From assembly GCA_047602465.1 (NCBI GenBank), contig JASGHF010000001.1, positions 1,240,001 through 1,304,000 of the forward strand: a stretch of 64,000 bases of DNA. Direction: 5' to 3'. The notes below the pieces were generated by a model, which made no database searches, was not told the origin of the DNA, and saw nothing but the letters and a program-made list of their open reading frames with translations. Shown here piece by piece: positions 36,024 through 42,553 of the stretch. Position numbers and translations under genes: made by a program. The first letter of the stretch is position 1. Every line of letters begins with the position of its first letter. Origin of the DNA: JADZAI01 sp047602465. Lineage in GTDB: Bacteria > Pseudomonadota > Alphaproteobacteria > Micropepsales > Micropepsaceae.

Positions 36024-36245
36024 ATGAAGAAGGAAGGCCACCCCGACTATCACTTCATCAAGGTCGCGCTGAACGACGGCTCGACCTACTGGACGCGCTC
36101 GACCTATGGCGACGCCGGCCAGCAGCTGACGCTGGAAATCGACCCGACCACGCATTCGGTGTGGACCGGCGCGACCAACCAGCTGCTCGACCGCGGTGGC
36201 CGCGTCGGCCGCTTCAAGAAGCGCTATGAAGGCCTGGTGAAGTAA
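36024..36245 (+). CDS. rpmE: 50S ribosomal protein L31
   Basis: A 73-residue protein. MKKEGHPDYHFI, STYWTRSTYGDAG and the C-terminal GRVGRFKKRYEGL match bacterial L31. It has no cysteines, so it is the zinc-free (C-) form usual in alphaproteobacteria. ATG 36024 is the family start; the 30 extra upstream codons are not coding. A strong terminator follows. Confidence 0.96.
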   Translation: MKKEGHPDYHFIKVALNDGSTYWTRSTYGDAGQQLTLEIDPTTHSVWTGATNQLLDRGGRVGRFKKRYEGLVK

Positions 36246-36270
36246 GCTTCGCCTGCTTCAAACGGATACG

Positions 36271-36298
36271 AAAAAGCCCGGCTTGCGCCGGGCTTTTT
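36271..36298. terminator. Strong terminator after rpmE
   Basis: A perfect stem AAAAAGCCCGGC / GCCGGGCTTTTT around TTGC, with a U-run in both directions. It ends rpmE transcription and could also act on the minus strand. Confidence 0.92.
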
Positions 36299-36332
36299 GC
36301 GTTTTGGGCATCTGAGGTGGGAGGCCCCACCC

Positions 36333-36366
36333 GCCCCTTCGGGGCACCCTCCCCTGAAGGGGAGGG
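36333..36366. repeat. GC-rich palindromic element downstream of rcdA
   Basis: Two adjacent hairpins: GCCCC-TTC-GGGGC (36333-36345) and CCCTCCCCT-GA-AGGGGAGGG (36347-36366). They lie 9 bases past the rcdA stop and resemble the intergenic palindromes common in alphaproteobacteria. They could help stabilise or end the rcdA transcript. Confidence 0.5.
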
Positions 36367-36374
36367 ATGATCAG

Positions 36375-36920
36375 CTATTCGCGCACCGCGCCGAAGGCGG
36401 CGGCGAGGCGGTCCATCTGGCCGCGGGCGCCTTCCGGGATCGGCAGCGGTTCGGCGGCGTAGATGGTCTGGTCCAGACGGTCGATGCGGTCATAGAGCTG
36501 GGCGCTTGCCGCCAGCAGTTCGACCAGACGTCCGGGGAGCATTTCTTCGGCTTCGGGCTTGCGGCCCTTGCAGACCTCGCGCGCCGAGAGGCGGTATTTG
36601 TCCTTGGCGGCTTCCTCGACGCTGACATCGCCGTCGGCGACCGAACGCTGGACCAGCAGCCAGGAGGCGACCTGCATCAGGCGGGTGGTGAGGCGCATGC
36701 TTTCGCCCGCATAGGCGAGCGCAGCGCGGCGCGGCAGGCCGCGCGATTCCTCGCGGCCGGGGCCATCGAGATAGGTCGCGGTCTCCTCGACCATCGCCAT
36801 GCCGCCCGTGAAGGCGCGGCGGAAGAGTTCCGAACGCACGAAGCCGAGCGCCCGGGCCGGCATGGTGGCCTCGTCCAGCGAAGGGTCGCTCATCTGGCCT
36901 TCAAACAAAGCCCCAGCCAT
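36375..36920 (-). CDS. rcdA: RcdA-like regulator of CtrA degradation (DUF1465)
   Basis: RcdA is an adaptor that delivers CtrA to ClpXP during the Caulobacter cell cycle. The family signature is clear: GMAMVEETATYLDGPGR, ALAYAGESMRLTTRLMQVASWLLVQR, and VCKGRKPEAEEMLPGRLVEL. I start at ATG 36920 (181 residues), which has GGGA upstream and fits the usual length. The frame is open to 36968. Two TTAA-based motifs lie upstream. Whether the CtrA pathway operates as in Caulobacter is inferred. Confidence 0.87.
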   Translation of the reverse strand: MAGALFEGQMSDPSLDEATMPARALGFVRSELFRRAFTGGMAMVEETATYLDGPGREESRGLPRRAALAYAGESMRLTTRLMQVASWLLVQRSVADGDVSVEEAAKDKYRLSAREVCKGRKPEAEEMLPGRLVELLAASAQLYDRIDRLDQTIYAAEPLPIPEGARGQMDRLAAAFGAVRE

Positions 36921-37075
36921 GTGTCCCGCCTTGGTCCGGTTGGTGTTTTCGAACGCGGTTTCATGCAAGCCCCGCGCCGGGCCTTAACGTCCCTTAATGG
37001 GTCGCTTGATGTCGTCCGGGCCGGTGAGTCGGCGCAACAGACTTCGCTGAACAGGATTAACGCCGGACGGCCATG

Positions 37076-37100
37076 AAAAAGGGGCCGGAAAGACCGGCCC
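37076..37100 (-). terminator. Terminator downstream of the DUF1192 gene
   Basis: On the minus strand a GGGCCGG / CCGGCCC stem with loop TCTTT is followed by C and a run of five T. It is about 140 bases after the DUF1192 stop. Confidence 0.75.
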
Positions 37101-37190
37101 GAAGGTTGTCGCAGGAAGACATCAGGAAGAGGACATGAAGTCGATGTCCGGGCAGTATGCACCTGAGACCTGACGTTACGGCAGAAATAG

Positions 37191-37205
37191 TTAACGCCGC
37201 CTTAA
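37191..37205 (-). promoter_or_regulatory. Putative CtrA binding site upstream of rcdA
   Basis: TTAAGGCGGCGTTAA on the minus strand is a perfect TTAA-N7-TTAA and is followed by C, the CtrA consensus. It lies about 270 bp upstream of the rcdA start, beyond the terminator at 37076, so control of rcdA from here would need a promoter in that gap or action at a distance. Confidence 0.35.
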
Positions 37206-37240
37206 GGCCTCGCGCGGCGGTTGTGGCCGCTCTGCACCTG

Positions 37241-37426
37241 CTAGCTTTTGAAGATCGAGTTGGCTGCGTCGCGCGACTTTCTCTTGGTGTCGATCAGGGC
37301 GCGAATCGTTGTGATCTCGGTTTCCAGTTCGGCGATGCGCGCGGTCAGCGCCTCGACGGACATGACCTCAAGATCGAGGCGCGGCGCCTTGGGCGGCGGG
37401 GCGAGGTCGTCGGTGTCGAGCGGCAT
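37241..37426 (-). CDS. DUF1192 family small coiled-coil protein
   Basis: A 61-residue protein starting MPLDTDDLAPPPKAPRLDLE and continuing MSVEALTARIAELETEIT, the DUF1192 pattern. It is mostly one helix and function is unknown. ATG 37426 matches the family; the frame is open to 37468. It is divergent from the quinone oxidoreductase gene (80 bp between the starts). Confidence 0.85.
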   Translation of the reverse strand: MPLDTDDLAPPPKAPRLDLEVMSVEALTARIAELETEITTIRALIDTKRKSRDAANSIFKS

Positions 37427-37506
37427 CTTTGTCCTCGCTGCCCTTGCGGATTGCGGTTCGGCGTTCAAAGTTTCGCCCCCGACTTTACACGCTGCAAGAG
37501 GCCACG

Positions 37507-38493
37507 ATGTCCCTGCCCGTCACGATGCGCGCCGTGCGCGCGATCGACAAGAAACCGGTGCTGGTGGAGATCGCCGTGCCGCAGCCGGGGCCGGGCGAGG
37601 TGCTGGTCAGGGTGAAGGCGACGGCGCTGAACCGCGCGGACCTGACGCAGGTGCAGGGATTCTACCCCCCGCCGCCCGGCGCGAGCGATGTTCTGGGGCT
37701 GGAATGCGCCGGTGAGATCGTGGCGCTGGGTGAGGGTGTGACACGCTGGGCGATCGGTGACGGCGTGTGCGCGCTGGTGGCGGGCGGCGGTTATGCGGAA
37801 TTCTGCGTGGTGCCGGAGGGATCGTGTCTGCCGAAGCCGGAAAAGCTGAGCTGGGAGCAGACGGGCGCGGCGGCGGAGGCGTTTTTCACCGTCTGGACGA
37901 ATGTGACGGACCGGGCGCGGCTGAAGTCCGGTGAAACCCTGCTGGTGCATGGCGGGGCGAGCGGGATCGGGACCACGGCGATCCAGCTTTATGCGGCGCG
38001 CGGACACACGGTCTTCACGACCGTCGGGAGCGCCGAAAAGGCCCAATTGGCGATGAAACTGGGGGCCAAAAAGGCCGTGAACTACCGTGACGAGGACTTC
38101 GTGGCGGTGGTGAAGGAGGCGACCGGGGGCAAGGGCGTCGATGTGATCCTGGACATGATCGGCGGCGACTATGTGCAGCGCAACATCGATGCGCTGGCGG
38201 TCGAGGGGCGGATGGTCAACATCGCCTATCAGAACGGCTTCAAGACGGATGTGAACTTCCTGCCGGTGATGCTGAAGCGGCTGTCGATCCTGGCCTCGAC
38301 ATTGCGGGCGCGGACGGCGGAGCAGAAGGCGGAGGTGGCGGCGGGGGTGATGCGGGATGCCTGGCCGCTGGTGATGGCGGGGACGATCGCCCCGGTGATC
38401 GACAGCGTGTTCCCGCTGGAGAAGGTGGCCGAGGCCCATGCCCGGATGGCCGCGGGAACCCACGCAGGAAAGATCGTGCTGTCGGTCGGGTAA
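37507..38493 (+). CDS. NAD(P)H-quinone oxidoreductase, PIG3 family
   Basis: A 328-residue zinc-free medium-chain dehydrogenase. The GroES-like N-terminal domain (VPQPGPGEVLVRVKATALNRADL) is followed by the Rossmann motif LVHGGASGIGTTAIQLY and the PIG3 segment GGKGVDVILDMIGGDYVQRN. It belongs to the TIGR02824 group that reduces quinones with NADPH. ATG 37507 has AAGAGG upstream, which decides against the longer open frame from 37429. Confidence 0.93.
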   Translation: MSLPVTMRAVRAIDKKPVLVEIAVPQPGPGEVLVRVKATALNRADLTQVQGFYPPPPGASDVLGLECAGEIVALGEGVTRWAIGDGVCALVAGGGYAEFCVVPEGSCLPKPEKLSWEQTGAAAEAFFTVWTNVTDRARLKSGETLLVHGGASGIGTTAIQLYAARGHTVFTTVGSAEKAQLAMKLGAKKAVNYRDEDFVAVVKEATGGKGVDVILDMIGGDYVQRNIDALAVEGRMVNIAYQNGFKTDVNFLPVMLKRLSILASTLRARTAEQKAEVAAGVMRDAWPLVMAGTIAPVIDSVFPLEKVAEAHARMAAGTHAGKIVLSVG

Positions 38494-38601
38494 GTGGACT
38501 CCTGTGCCGGGGGGCGTTATATCCCCGGCCCTGTTCCCGACATGGATAGTCTCATGCGGGCGGTGTGCGGAAGGTCCCGCGCCCCGTGACGGAGGAAAAC
38601 T

Positions 38602-39282
38602 ATGAACGCGCCGATCATGCCCAAGGCCACGGCCAAGTGGCTTCTTGAGAACACGATCCTGACCTTCGACCAGATTTCGGAGTTCACCCAGCTGCACCCG
38701 CTGGAAGTGCAGTCGATCGCCGACGACGAAACCGCCCTTCACATGAAGCCGGTGGACCCGGTGCTGATGGGTCAGCTGACCCGTGAGGAAATCCAGGCCG
38801 CCGAGGCCGACCCGGCCCGCCGCCTGAAGCTGCAGACCAATGCGCTGGTGACGGCGCTGCAGAAGCCGCGCAAGGGCGCGCGCTACACCCCGGTGTCGAA
38901 GCGCCTGGAGAAGCCGGATGCGATCTTCTGGCTGGTGCGCAACCACCCCGAACTGCCGGATGCGGTGATCGGCCGTCTGGTCGGCACGACCAAGGCGACC
39001 ATCGACAAGGTGCGCAACCGCAGCCACTGGAACAGCGCCAATCTGAAGGCGTCGGACCCGGTGACGCTGGGCCTGTGCAGCCAGATCGAGCTGGACCAGG
39101 CGATCGAGAAGGCCAATCGCGAGAAGACCCGCTCGGCCAAGGGCACGCGCCGCAACACGCTGCGCCCCGCCCAGGAGACGGTCGCCGAGACCGAAGAGCT
39201 GCTGGACGCCGCCGAAGCCGATGCGGAAGTGAACGAAGGCGGCCACATCGAAGACGCGGCCGGCGAGGACGAGGCGAGCTAG
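38602..39282 (+). CDS. trcR: Cell cycle transcriptional regulator TrcR (DUF1013)
   Basis: A 226-residue alphaproteobacterial regulator. The DUF1013 blocks are complete: MPKATAKWLLENTILTFDQI, FTQLHPLEVQSIADDE, the helix-turn-helix-like LPDAVIGRLVGTTKATIDKVR and HWNSANLKASDPVTLGLC. An acidic Glu/Ala tail follows. TrcR homologues have been linked to cell-cycle gene control in Caulobacter and Brucella. GAGGAAAAC precedes ATG 38602. The stop overlaps the convergent MFS gene by 4 bases. Confidence 0.9.
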   Translation: MNAPIMPKATAKWLLENTILTFDQISEFTQLHPLEVQSIADDETALHMKPVDPVLMGQLTREEIQAAEADPARRLKLQTNALVTALQKPRKGARYTPVSKRLEKPDAIFWLVRNHPELPDAVIGRLVGTTKATIDKVRNRSHWNSANLKASDPVTLGLCSQIELDQAIEKANREKTRSAKGTRRNTLRPAQETVAETEELLDAAEADAEVNEGGHIEDAAGEDEAS

Positions 39283-40460
39283 ACCTCGTCGCCTGCAGGC
39301 GTGACCGGCTCCCGGATCATGAGCCGGGTCAGCGTGAAGAGCGCGAAACATCCAAGGATCAGGGCGGCGTGCCAGAAAAGGCCCGCCGGCCCGAGCCATC
39401 CCATGGCCGCAGAGGCGGTCAACGGCCCGATCACCGACGCAGCGCCATAGGCGAGGAAGCTCGCCCCCGCCGCCTCGGTGAGATCGGCATGCGGCACGCG
39501 GTCATTCATGTGGGCCGATGACAGCATGTTCACCAGGAAGGCGCTGCCGCCGAACAGCACCGCCAGCGTGTAGATCCGCCAGCCCGGTCCGGTGCCGGAG
39601 GCGAGCGCGACGCCGATGGCCGCAAGCATCGCCATGGTGACGACGGGCAGAATCACCAGGCGGCGGTCCATACCGTCGGAGAGACGCGCGACCGGCCATT
39701 GCGCGGCGAAGGAGCCGAACACCGGCAAGGCCATGAACAGCGCGATATCGCCCTGATCGAAACCGTTGTCGCGGGCGAAGACCGGCCCCAGCACCCAGAA
39801 CGGCGCCGTCGCCAATCCGTTGGCGACGAAGCCGGCGAAGGCGACCGGCGATGCACGCGACAGGGCCGCAAGGCGTATGCGGCGCTGGGCGGGTGCGGGC
39901 GGCGGCGATCCGGCCATGGCGCTGAACGGCGCCATGGTGGCGAGCAGGATCGCGGCCGAAATGTAGAAGCCGACGCCGCCCTCGACCGGGGTGAGGGTGA
40001 AGAGAAACTGGCCGCCCGCCAGCGCCACCTGGTTCGACATCGAATAGGCCGACAGCGTGCGGCCGCGATTGGCGTTGCTGGCGACGGCGTTCAGCCAGCT
40101 TTCCAGCGCCGCGAACATGCCGGCGGCGAGGAAACCGACGGCGGCGCGCAGCAGAAACCACGCGATGGGTCCGGTCAGGATGGGCTGCAGGCCCACGGCC
40201 AGCGCGATGATCAGCGCATAGAGCGCGAAGAGGCGGCGATGGCCAAGCTCGCGGAAGACGAGCGGGTTCAGCAGCGACCCCATGAGGAAGCCGACATAAT
40301 AGGCGGAGCCGATCATGCCGAGCTGGGCCGGGGAAAAGCCCGCAGCCTGGGCGTAGGCCGGGGTGAGCGTGAAATGCAGCGCACCCGCCAGCAACAACGT
40401 CGCCGCCCCGGCCTGGATCGGCCAGATGCGCGCGAAATCGACTTTGGCGGAGCGGGTCAC
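39279..40460 (-). CDS. MFS transporter (YcaD/UMF-like drug:H+ antiporter type)
   Basis: A 393-residue protein with 12 predicted membrane helices. Hallmarks are LGMIGSAYYVGFLMGSLLNP, an MFS loop (FRELGHRRLFALYALI), SYSMSNQVALAGGQFLF and RLSDGMDRRLVI. The pattern resembles the YcaD-like family of putative drug or metabolite exporters; the substrate is unknown. The start is GTG 40460 without a clear Shine-Dalgarno. The 3' end overlaps trcR by 4 bases, so convergent transcripts interfere. Confidence 0.87.
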   Translation of the reverse strand: MTRSAKVDFARIWPIQAGAATLLLAGALHFTLTPAYAQAAGFSPAQLGMIGSAYYVGFLMGSLLNPLVFRELGHRRLFALYALIIALAVGLQPILTGPIAWFLLRAAVGFLAAGMFAALESWLNAVASNANRGRTLSAYSMSNQVALAGGQFLFTLTPVEGGVGFYISAAILLATMAPFSAMAGSPPPAPAQRRIRLAALSRASPVAFAGFVANGLATAPFWVLGPVFARDNGFDQGDIALFMALPVFGSFAAQWPVARLSDGMDRRLVILPVVTMAMLAAIGVALASGTGPGWRIYTLAVLFGGSAFLVNMLSSAHMNDRVPHADLTEAAGASFLAYGAASVIGPLTASAAMGWLGPAGLFWHAALILGCFALFTLTRLMIREPVTPAGDEV

Positions 40461-40559
40461 GGGAAAAGGCCCTGGGAGCGGGCGCGGACCATGGCCGCGG
40501 CCAGCGTGCGTCTCAAGTGACGAATGATGACGGACGATGCGGAATGTCGCGCAAATGAA

Positions 40560-40583
40560 AGGGGCGCCCCGGAGGGCGCCCCT
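40560..40583 (-). terminator. Terminator after the first poly-Asp gene
   Basis: A 10-bp stem AGGGGCGCCC / GGGCGCCCCT with loop CGGA, followed on the minus strand by TTTCATTTG. It has the same design and loop as the terminator at 41497-41520. Confidence 0.8.
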
Positions 40584-40607
40584 GGAAATCCGCCGAAGCG
40601 TGCCGGC

Positions 40608-40877
40608 TTAGAGTTCCTGTTCCTCGTCGTCATCGTCGTCGGAGACGATCACGATGATCGCGATGATGATGATCGCGGCCAGCGCGATCAGCCACCAGTT
40701 CTGCGACGACTGGGTCTTGGTGACTTCCTGCGCCGGGGCGGGGCCCTGCGGCTCAAGCTGCGTCGGGGCCGGGGCCGGTTCCGGCGCGATCGGCGAACCC
40801 TGGCCGTTGGCCAGAGCGGAAGTCGTCATCGACAGCGCGAGCAGCGCGGCCGAGCCGAACGAAAGCATCTTCTTCAT
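40608..40877 (-). CDS. Small secreted/membrane protein with poly-Asp tail, copy A
   Basis: An 89-residue protein of unknown family. It has a signal peptide (MKKMLSFGSAALLALSMTTSALA), a Pro/Ala/Gln-rich linker (GSPIAPEPAPAPTQLEPQGP), and one membrane helix (NWWLIALAAIIIIAIIVIV). It ends in an acidic SDDDDDEEQEL. It is one of three tandem, nearly identical genes in the same direction (with 41076-41354 and 41544-41816). If the signal is cleaved, the helix would leave the acidic end on the cytoplasmic face. Each copy seems to be its own transcription unit. Confidence 0.82.
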   Translation of the reverse strand: MKKMLSFGSAALLALSMTTSALANGQGSPIAPEPAPAPTQLEPQGPAPAQEVTKTQSSQNWWLIALAAIIIIAIIVIVSDDDDDEEQEL

Positions 40878-40970
40878 GTGTCAGTTCCCATCCTGTCGCC
40901 AATCCCCACCGGATGGCGGACGTAAATTACGGCATAGCCCAGGCCCTGCAACGCCCCAAATGAACGTCGC

Positions 40971-40991
40971 GATGCGGCAACGCGCCTCACG
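40971..40991. repeat. 21-bp block upstream of poly-Asp copy A (identical to 41445-41465)
   Basis: GATGCGGCAACGCGCCTCAC plus G is repeated exactly at 41445-41465. In each case it lies about 91-94 bp upstream of a poly-Asp gene, so it is probably part of a duplicated promoter region. Confidence 0.7.
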
Positions 40992-41014
40992 TGCCGGCCT
41001 TTCAGGGCCGGCAC
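40991..41014 (-). other. Hairpin between poly-Asp copies A and B
   Basis: A 9-bp perfect stem GTGCCGGCC / GGCCGGCAC about 60 bases past the copy B stop. It lacks a T-run, so it is only a possible transcript end for copy B. Confidence 0.45.
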
Positions 41015-41075
41015 GCGTGCTGCGCCAGGGGAAGAGGCCAGGGAAAGCCGGCCGCGGCGGGCGGCCGGGTCAGTA

Positions 41076-41354
41076 TCAGCCGCTGGTCTGCACGTCGTCG
41101 TCGTCGTCATCGTCGTCCGAGACGATCACGATGATCGCGATGATGATGATCGCGGCGAGGGCGATCAGCCACCAGTTCTGCTGCGACTGGGTCTTGGTGA
41201 CTTCCTGCGCCGGGGCGGGGCCTTGCGGCTCAAGCTGCGTCGGGGCCGGAGCCGGTTCCGGCGCGATCGGCGAACCCTGGCCATTGGCCAGCGCGGTGGT
41301 GGTCATCGACAGCGCCAACAGCGCGGCCGAGCCGAACGAAAGCATCTTCTTCAT
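41076..41354 (-). CDS. Small secreted/membrane protein with poly-Asp tail, copy B
   Basis: 92 residues, almost identical to copies A and C over the first ~75. The signal peptide (KKMLSFGSAALLALSMTT), the Pro-rich linker and the helix NWWLIALAAIIIIAIIV are the same. The tail differs: eight Asp in a row (SDDDDDDDD) then VQTSG. Copies A and B are the closest pair at the N terminus, and both have the 21-bp block upstream. Confidence 0.82.
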   Translation of the reverse strand: MKKMLSFGSAALLALSMTTTALANGQGSPIAPEPAPAPTQLEPQGPAPAQEVTKTQSQQNWWLIALAAIIIIAIIVIVSDDDDDDDDVQTSG

Positions 41355-41444
41355 GACTTACCCCATCCTGCTGCCGGTCCCGTATGGCCGGAGCGTCCCT
41401 CAGGGATAGAGGAAGACCTCAACACAACCCAAGCGGAATGTCGT

Positions 41445-41465
41445 GATGCGGCAACGCGCCTCACG
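41445..41465. repeat. 21-bp block upstream of poly-Asp copy B (identical to 40971-40991)
   Basis: Second copy of the conserved upstream block. The third gene (copy C) does not have it in the same place. Confidence 0.7.
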
Positions 41466-41496
41466 CGCAGCAGGGGCCAGCCCCTTCGCAAAAGAA

Positions 41497-41520
41497 AGGG
41501 GCGTCCCGGAGGACGCCCCT
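41497..41520 (-). terminator. Terminator after poly-Asp copy C
   Basis: A 10-bp stem AGGGGCGTCC / GGACGCCCCT with loop CGGA, then TTCTTTTG on the minus strand. It is a compensated variant of the terminator at 40560-40583 (a C-G pair replaced by T-A on both sides of the stem). Confidence 0.8.
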
Positions 41521-41543
41521 GAAACCTGCCGAAGCGGGTTGTC

Positions 41544-41816
41544 TTAGGATTCGACGTTGGTGTCGTCGTCGTCATCGTCCGACACGATCACGATGATCGC
41601 GATGATGATGACCGCGGCCAGCGCGATCAGCCACCAGTTCTGCGACGACTGGGTCTTGGTGACTTCCTGCGCCGGGGCGGGGCCCTGCGGCTCAAGCTGC
41701 GTCGGGGCCGGAGCCGGCTCCGGCGCGATCGGCGAGCCCTGGCCGTTGGCCAGCGCAGTGGTGGTCAGCGACAGCGCGAGCAGCGCGGCCGAACCGGCAG
41801 ACAGAAAACGCTTCAT
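41544..41816 (-). CDS. Small secreted/membrane protein with poly-Asp tail, copy C
   Basis: 90 residues from ATG 41816 (a TTG two codons upstream also opens the frame). The N terminus differs slightly (MKRFLSAGSAALLALSLTTTALA). The linker GSPIAPEPAPAPTQLEPQGP and helix NWWLIALAAVIIIAIIV are shared, and the tail is SDDDDDDTNVES. It is the most diverged copy upstream and therefore probably the oldest branch of the duplication. Function unknown. Confidence 0.82.
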   Translation of the reverse strand: MKRFLSAGSAALLALSLTTTALANGQGSPIAPEPAPAPTQLEPQGPAPAQEVTKTQSSQNWWLIALAAVIIIAIIVIVSDDDDDDTNVES

Positions 41817-41939
41817 GGTCAATCCCCTAAAGCCCGGGGACGACGGTCCGCCGCGGCAAAACGATATTCGGGCTATAACGGCAACCGGCCCCCGGACTCA
41901 ATGTGTTTTTTTGCACTGCGGCAGGGAATTTCCCGGTTT

Positions 41940-42422
41940 TCAGGCCCCGGCCTGGAGGTGGCTCTCCAGGAACCAGAGGCTCTTGTCGAGGCCCCGCGAC
42001 ATGCCGGTGAAGAGATCGGCCGTGTCGGCGTCCCCTGCCCCTGCGGCCGTGTCGATGCCGGCGCGGGCCGATTTCGCCAGGGCGGCGAAGGAGGCCGACA
42101 GCGCCTTCACGTGGGCCTGGCCGTCGGCGATGTCGGTGGGGTAGCCCGGAAGGGTGGTCTTCTCGGCGACCGTGGGGGCCGTGCCGTAGGCGATGCCGCC
42201 CAGCGCCGTGATGCGCTCGGCGATGTCGTCGTAGAAGGCCTCGACCTCGTTGTGGAAGCGGTCGAAGAGTTCGTGCAGGGCGATGAAGTTCGGCCCCTTC
42301 ACGTTCCAGTGGGCCTGCTTGATCTGGAGCGCCAGGTCGATCGTGTCGGCGAGGCGGGCGTTCAGCAGGCGCACCATGGCGTCGCGCGTCTGGAGCGGAA
42401 GATCGTTCTGGGTCGGGTACAT
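41940..42422 (-). CDS. dps: DNA starvation/stationary-phase protection protein Dps
   Basis: A ferritin-like mini-cage that binds DNA and stores iron. The 160-residue protein has the ferroxidase signature QIKQAHWNVKGPNFIALHELFD, then FHNEVEAFYDDIAERI. ATG 42422 starts MYPTQNDLPLQTRD, in agreement with family length; the longer frame to 42506 is unlikely. It is divergent from the copper operon (130 bp between starts), which is a reasonable pairing because both limit Fenton chemistry. Confidence 0.95.
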   Translation of the reverse strand: MYPTQNDLPLQTRDAMVRLLNARLADTIDLALQIKQAHWNVKGPNFIALHELFDRFHNEVEAFYDDIAERITALGGIAYGTAPTVAEKTTLPGYPTDIADGQAHVKALSASFAALAKSARAGIDTAAGAGDADTADLFTGMSRGLDKSLWFLESHLQAGA

Positions 42423-42536
42423 GGCTGGGCCTCCAAAAATGGCTGAGAGAGATTTAGGCACTGGATCGCCCGAGTTCCAATGAAGCTTCTTGATCAATGC
42501 GAGCAATTTTCCTGTGGCGGAGCGGTGGCGCTCCGT

Positions 42537-42553
42537 ATACCCTATGGGGGTAT
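42537..42553 (+). promoter_or_regulatory. CsoR/RcnR-family operator at the copA start
   Basis: ATACCC-TATGG-GGGTAT, a perfect inverted repeat with G/C tract, matches operators of the copper-sensing CsoR group. Its right half overlaps the proposed copA start codon (42552). The regulator gene itself is not in this window. Confidence 0.6.

Larger units (their letters stand above)
36921..37240. other. Intergenic region upstream of rcdA (320 bp)
   Basis: No gene is supported. It holds TTAA-N6-TTAA at 36984-36997, a minus-strand terminator at 37076-37100, and a TTAA-N7-TTAAC site at 37191-37205 (read on the minus strand). These are the likely control region of rcdA and the 3' end of the DUF1192 transcript. 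The rest shows nothing recognisable. Confidence 0.5.

Noticed and set aside
37465..39399. A minus-strand open frame of 644 codons over the quinone oxidoreductase and trcR
   Set aside because: It is antisense to two recognisable genes and made mostly of Arg/Gly/His/Leu. It is a GC-frame artefact.
41096..41120. GTC trinucleotide runs near the poly-Asp genes, considered as microsatellites
   Set aside because: They are the Asp codons of the tails read on the other strand. Slippage may vary their length, but they are part of the genes.
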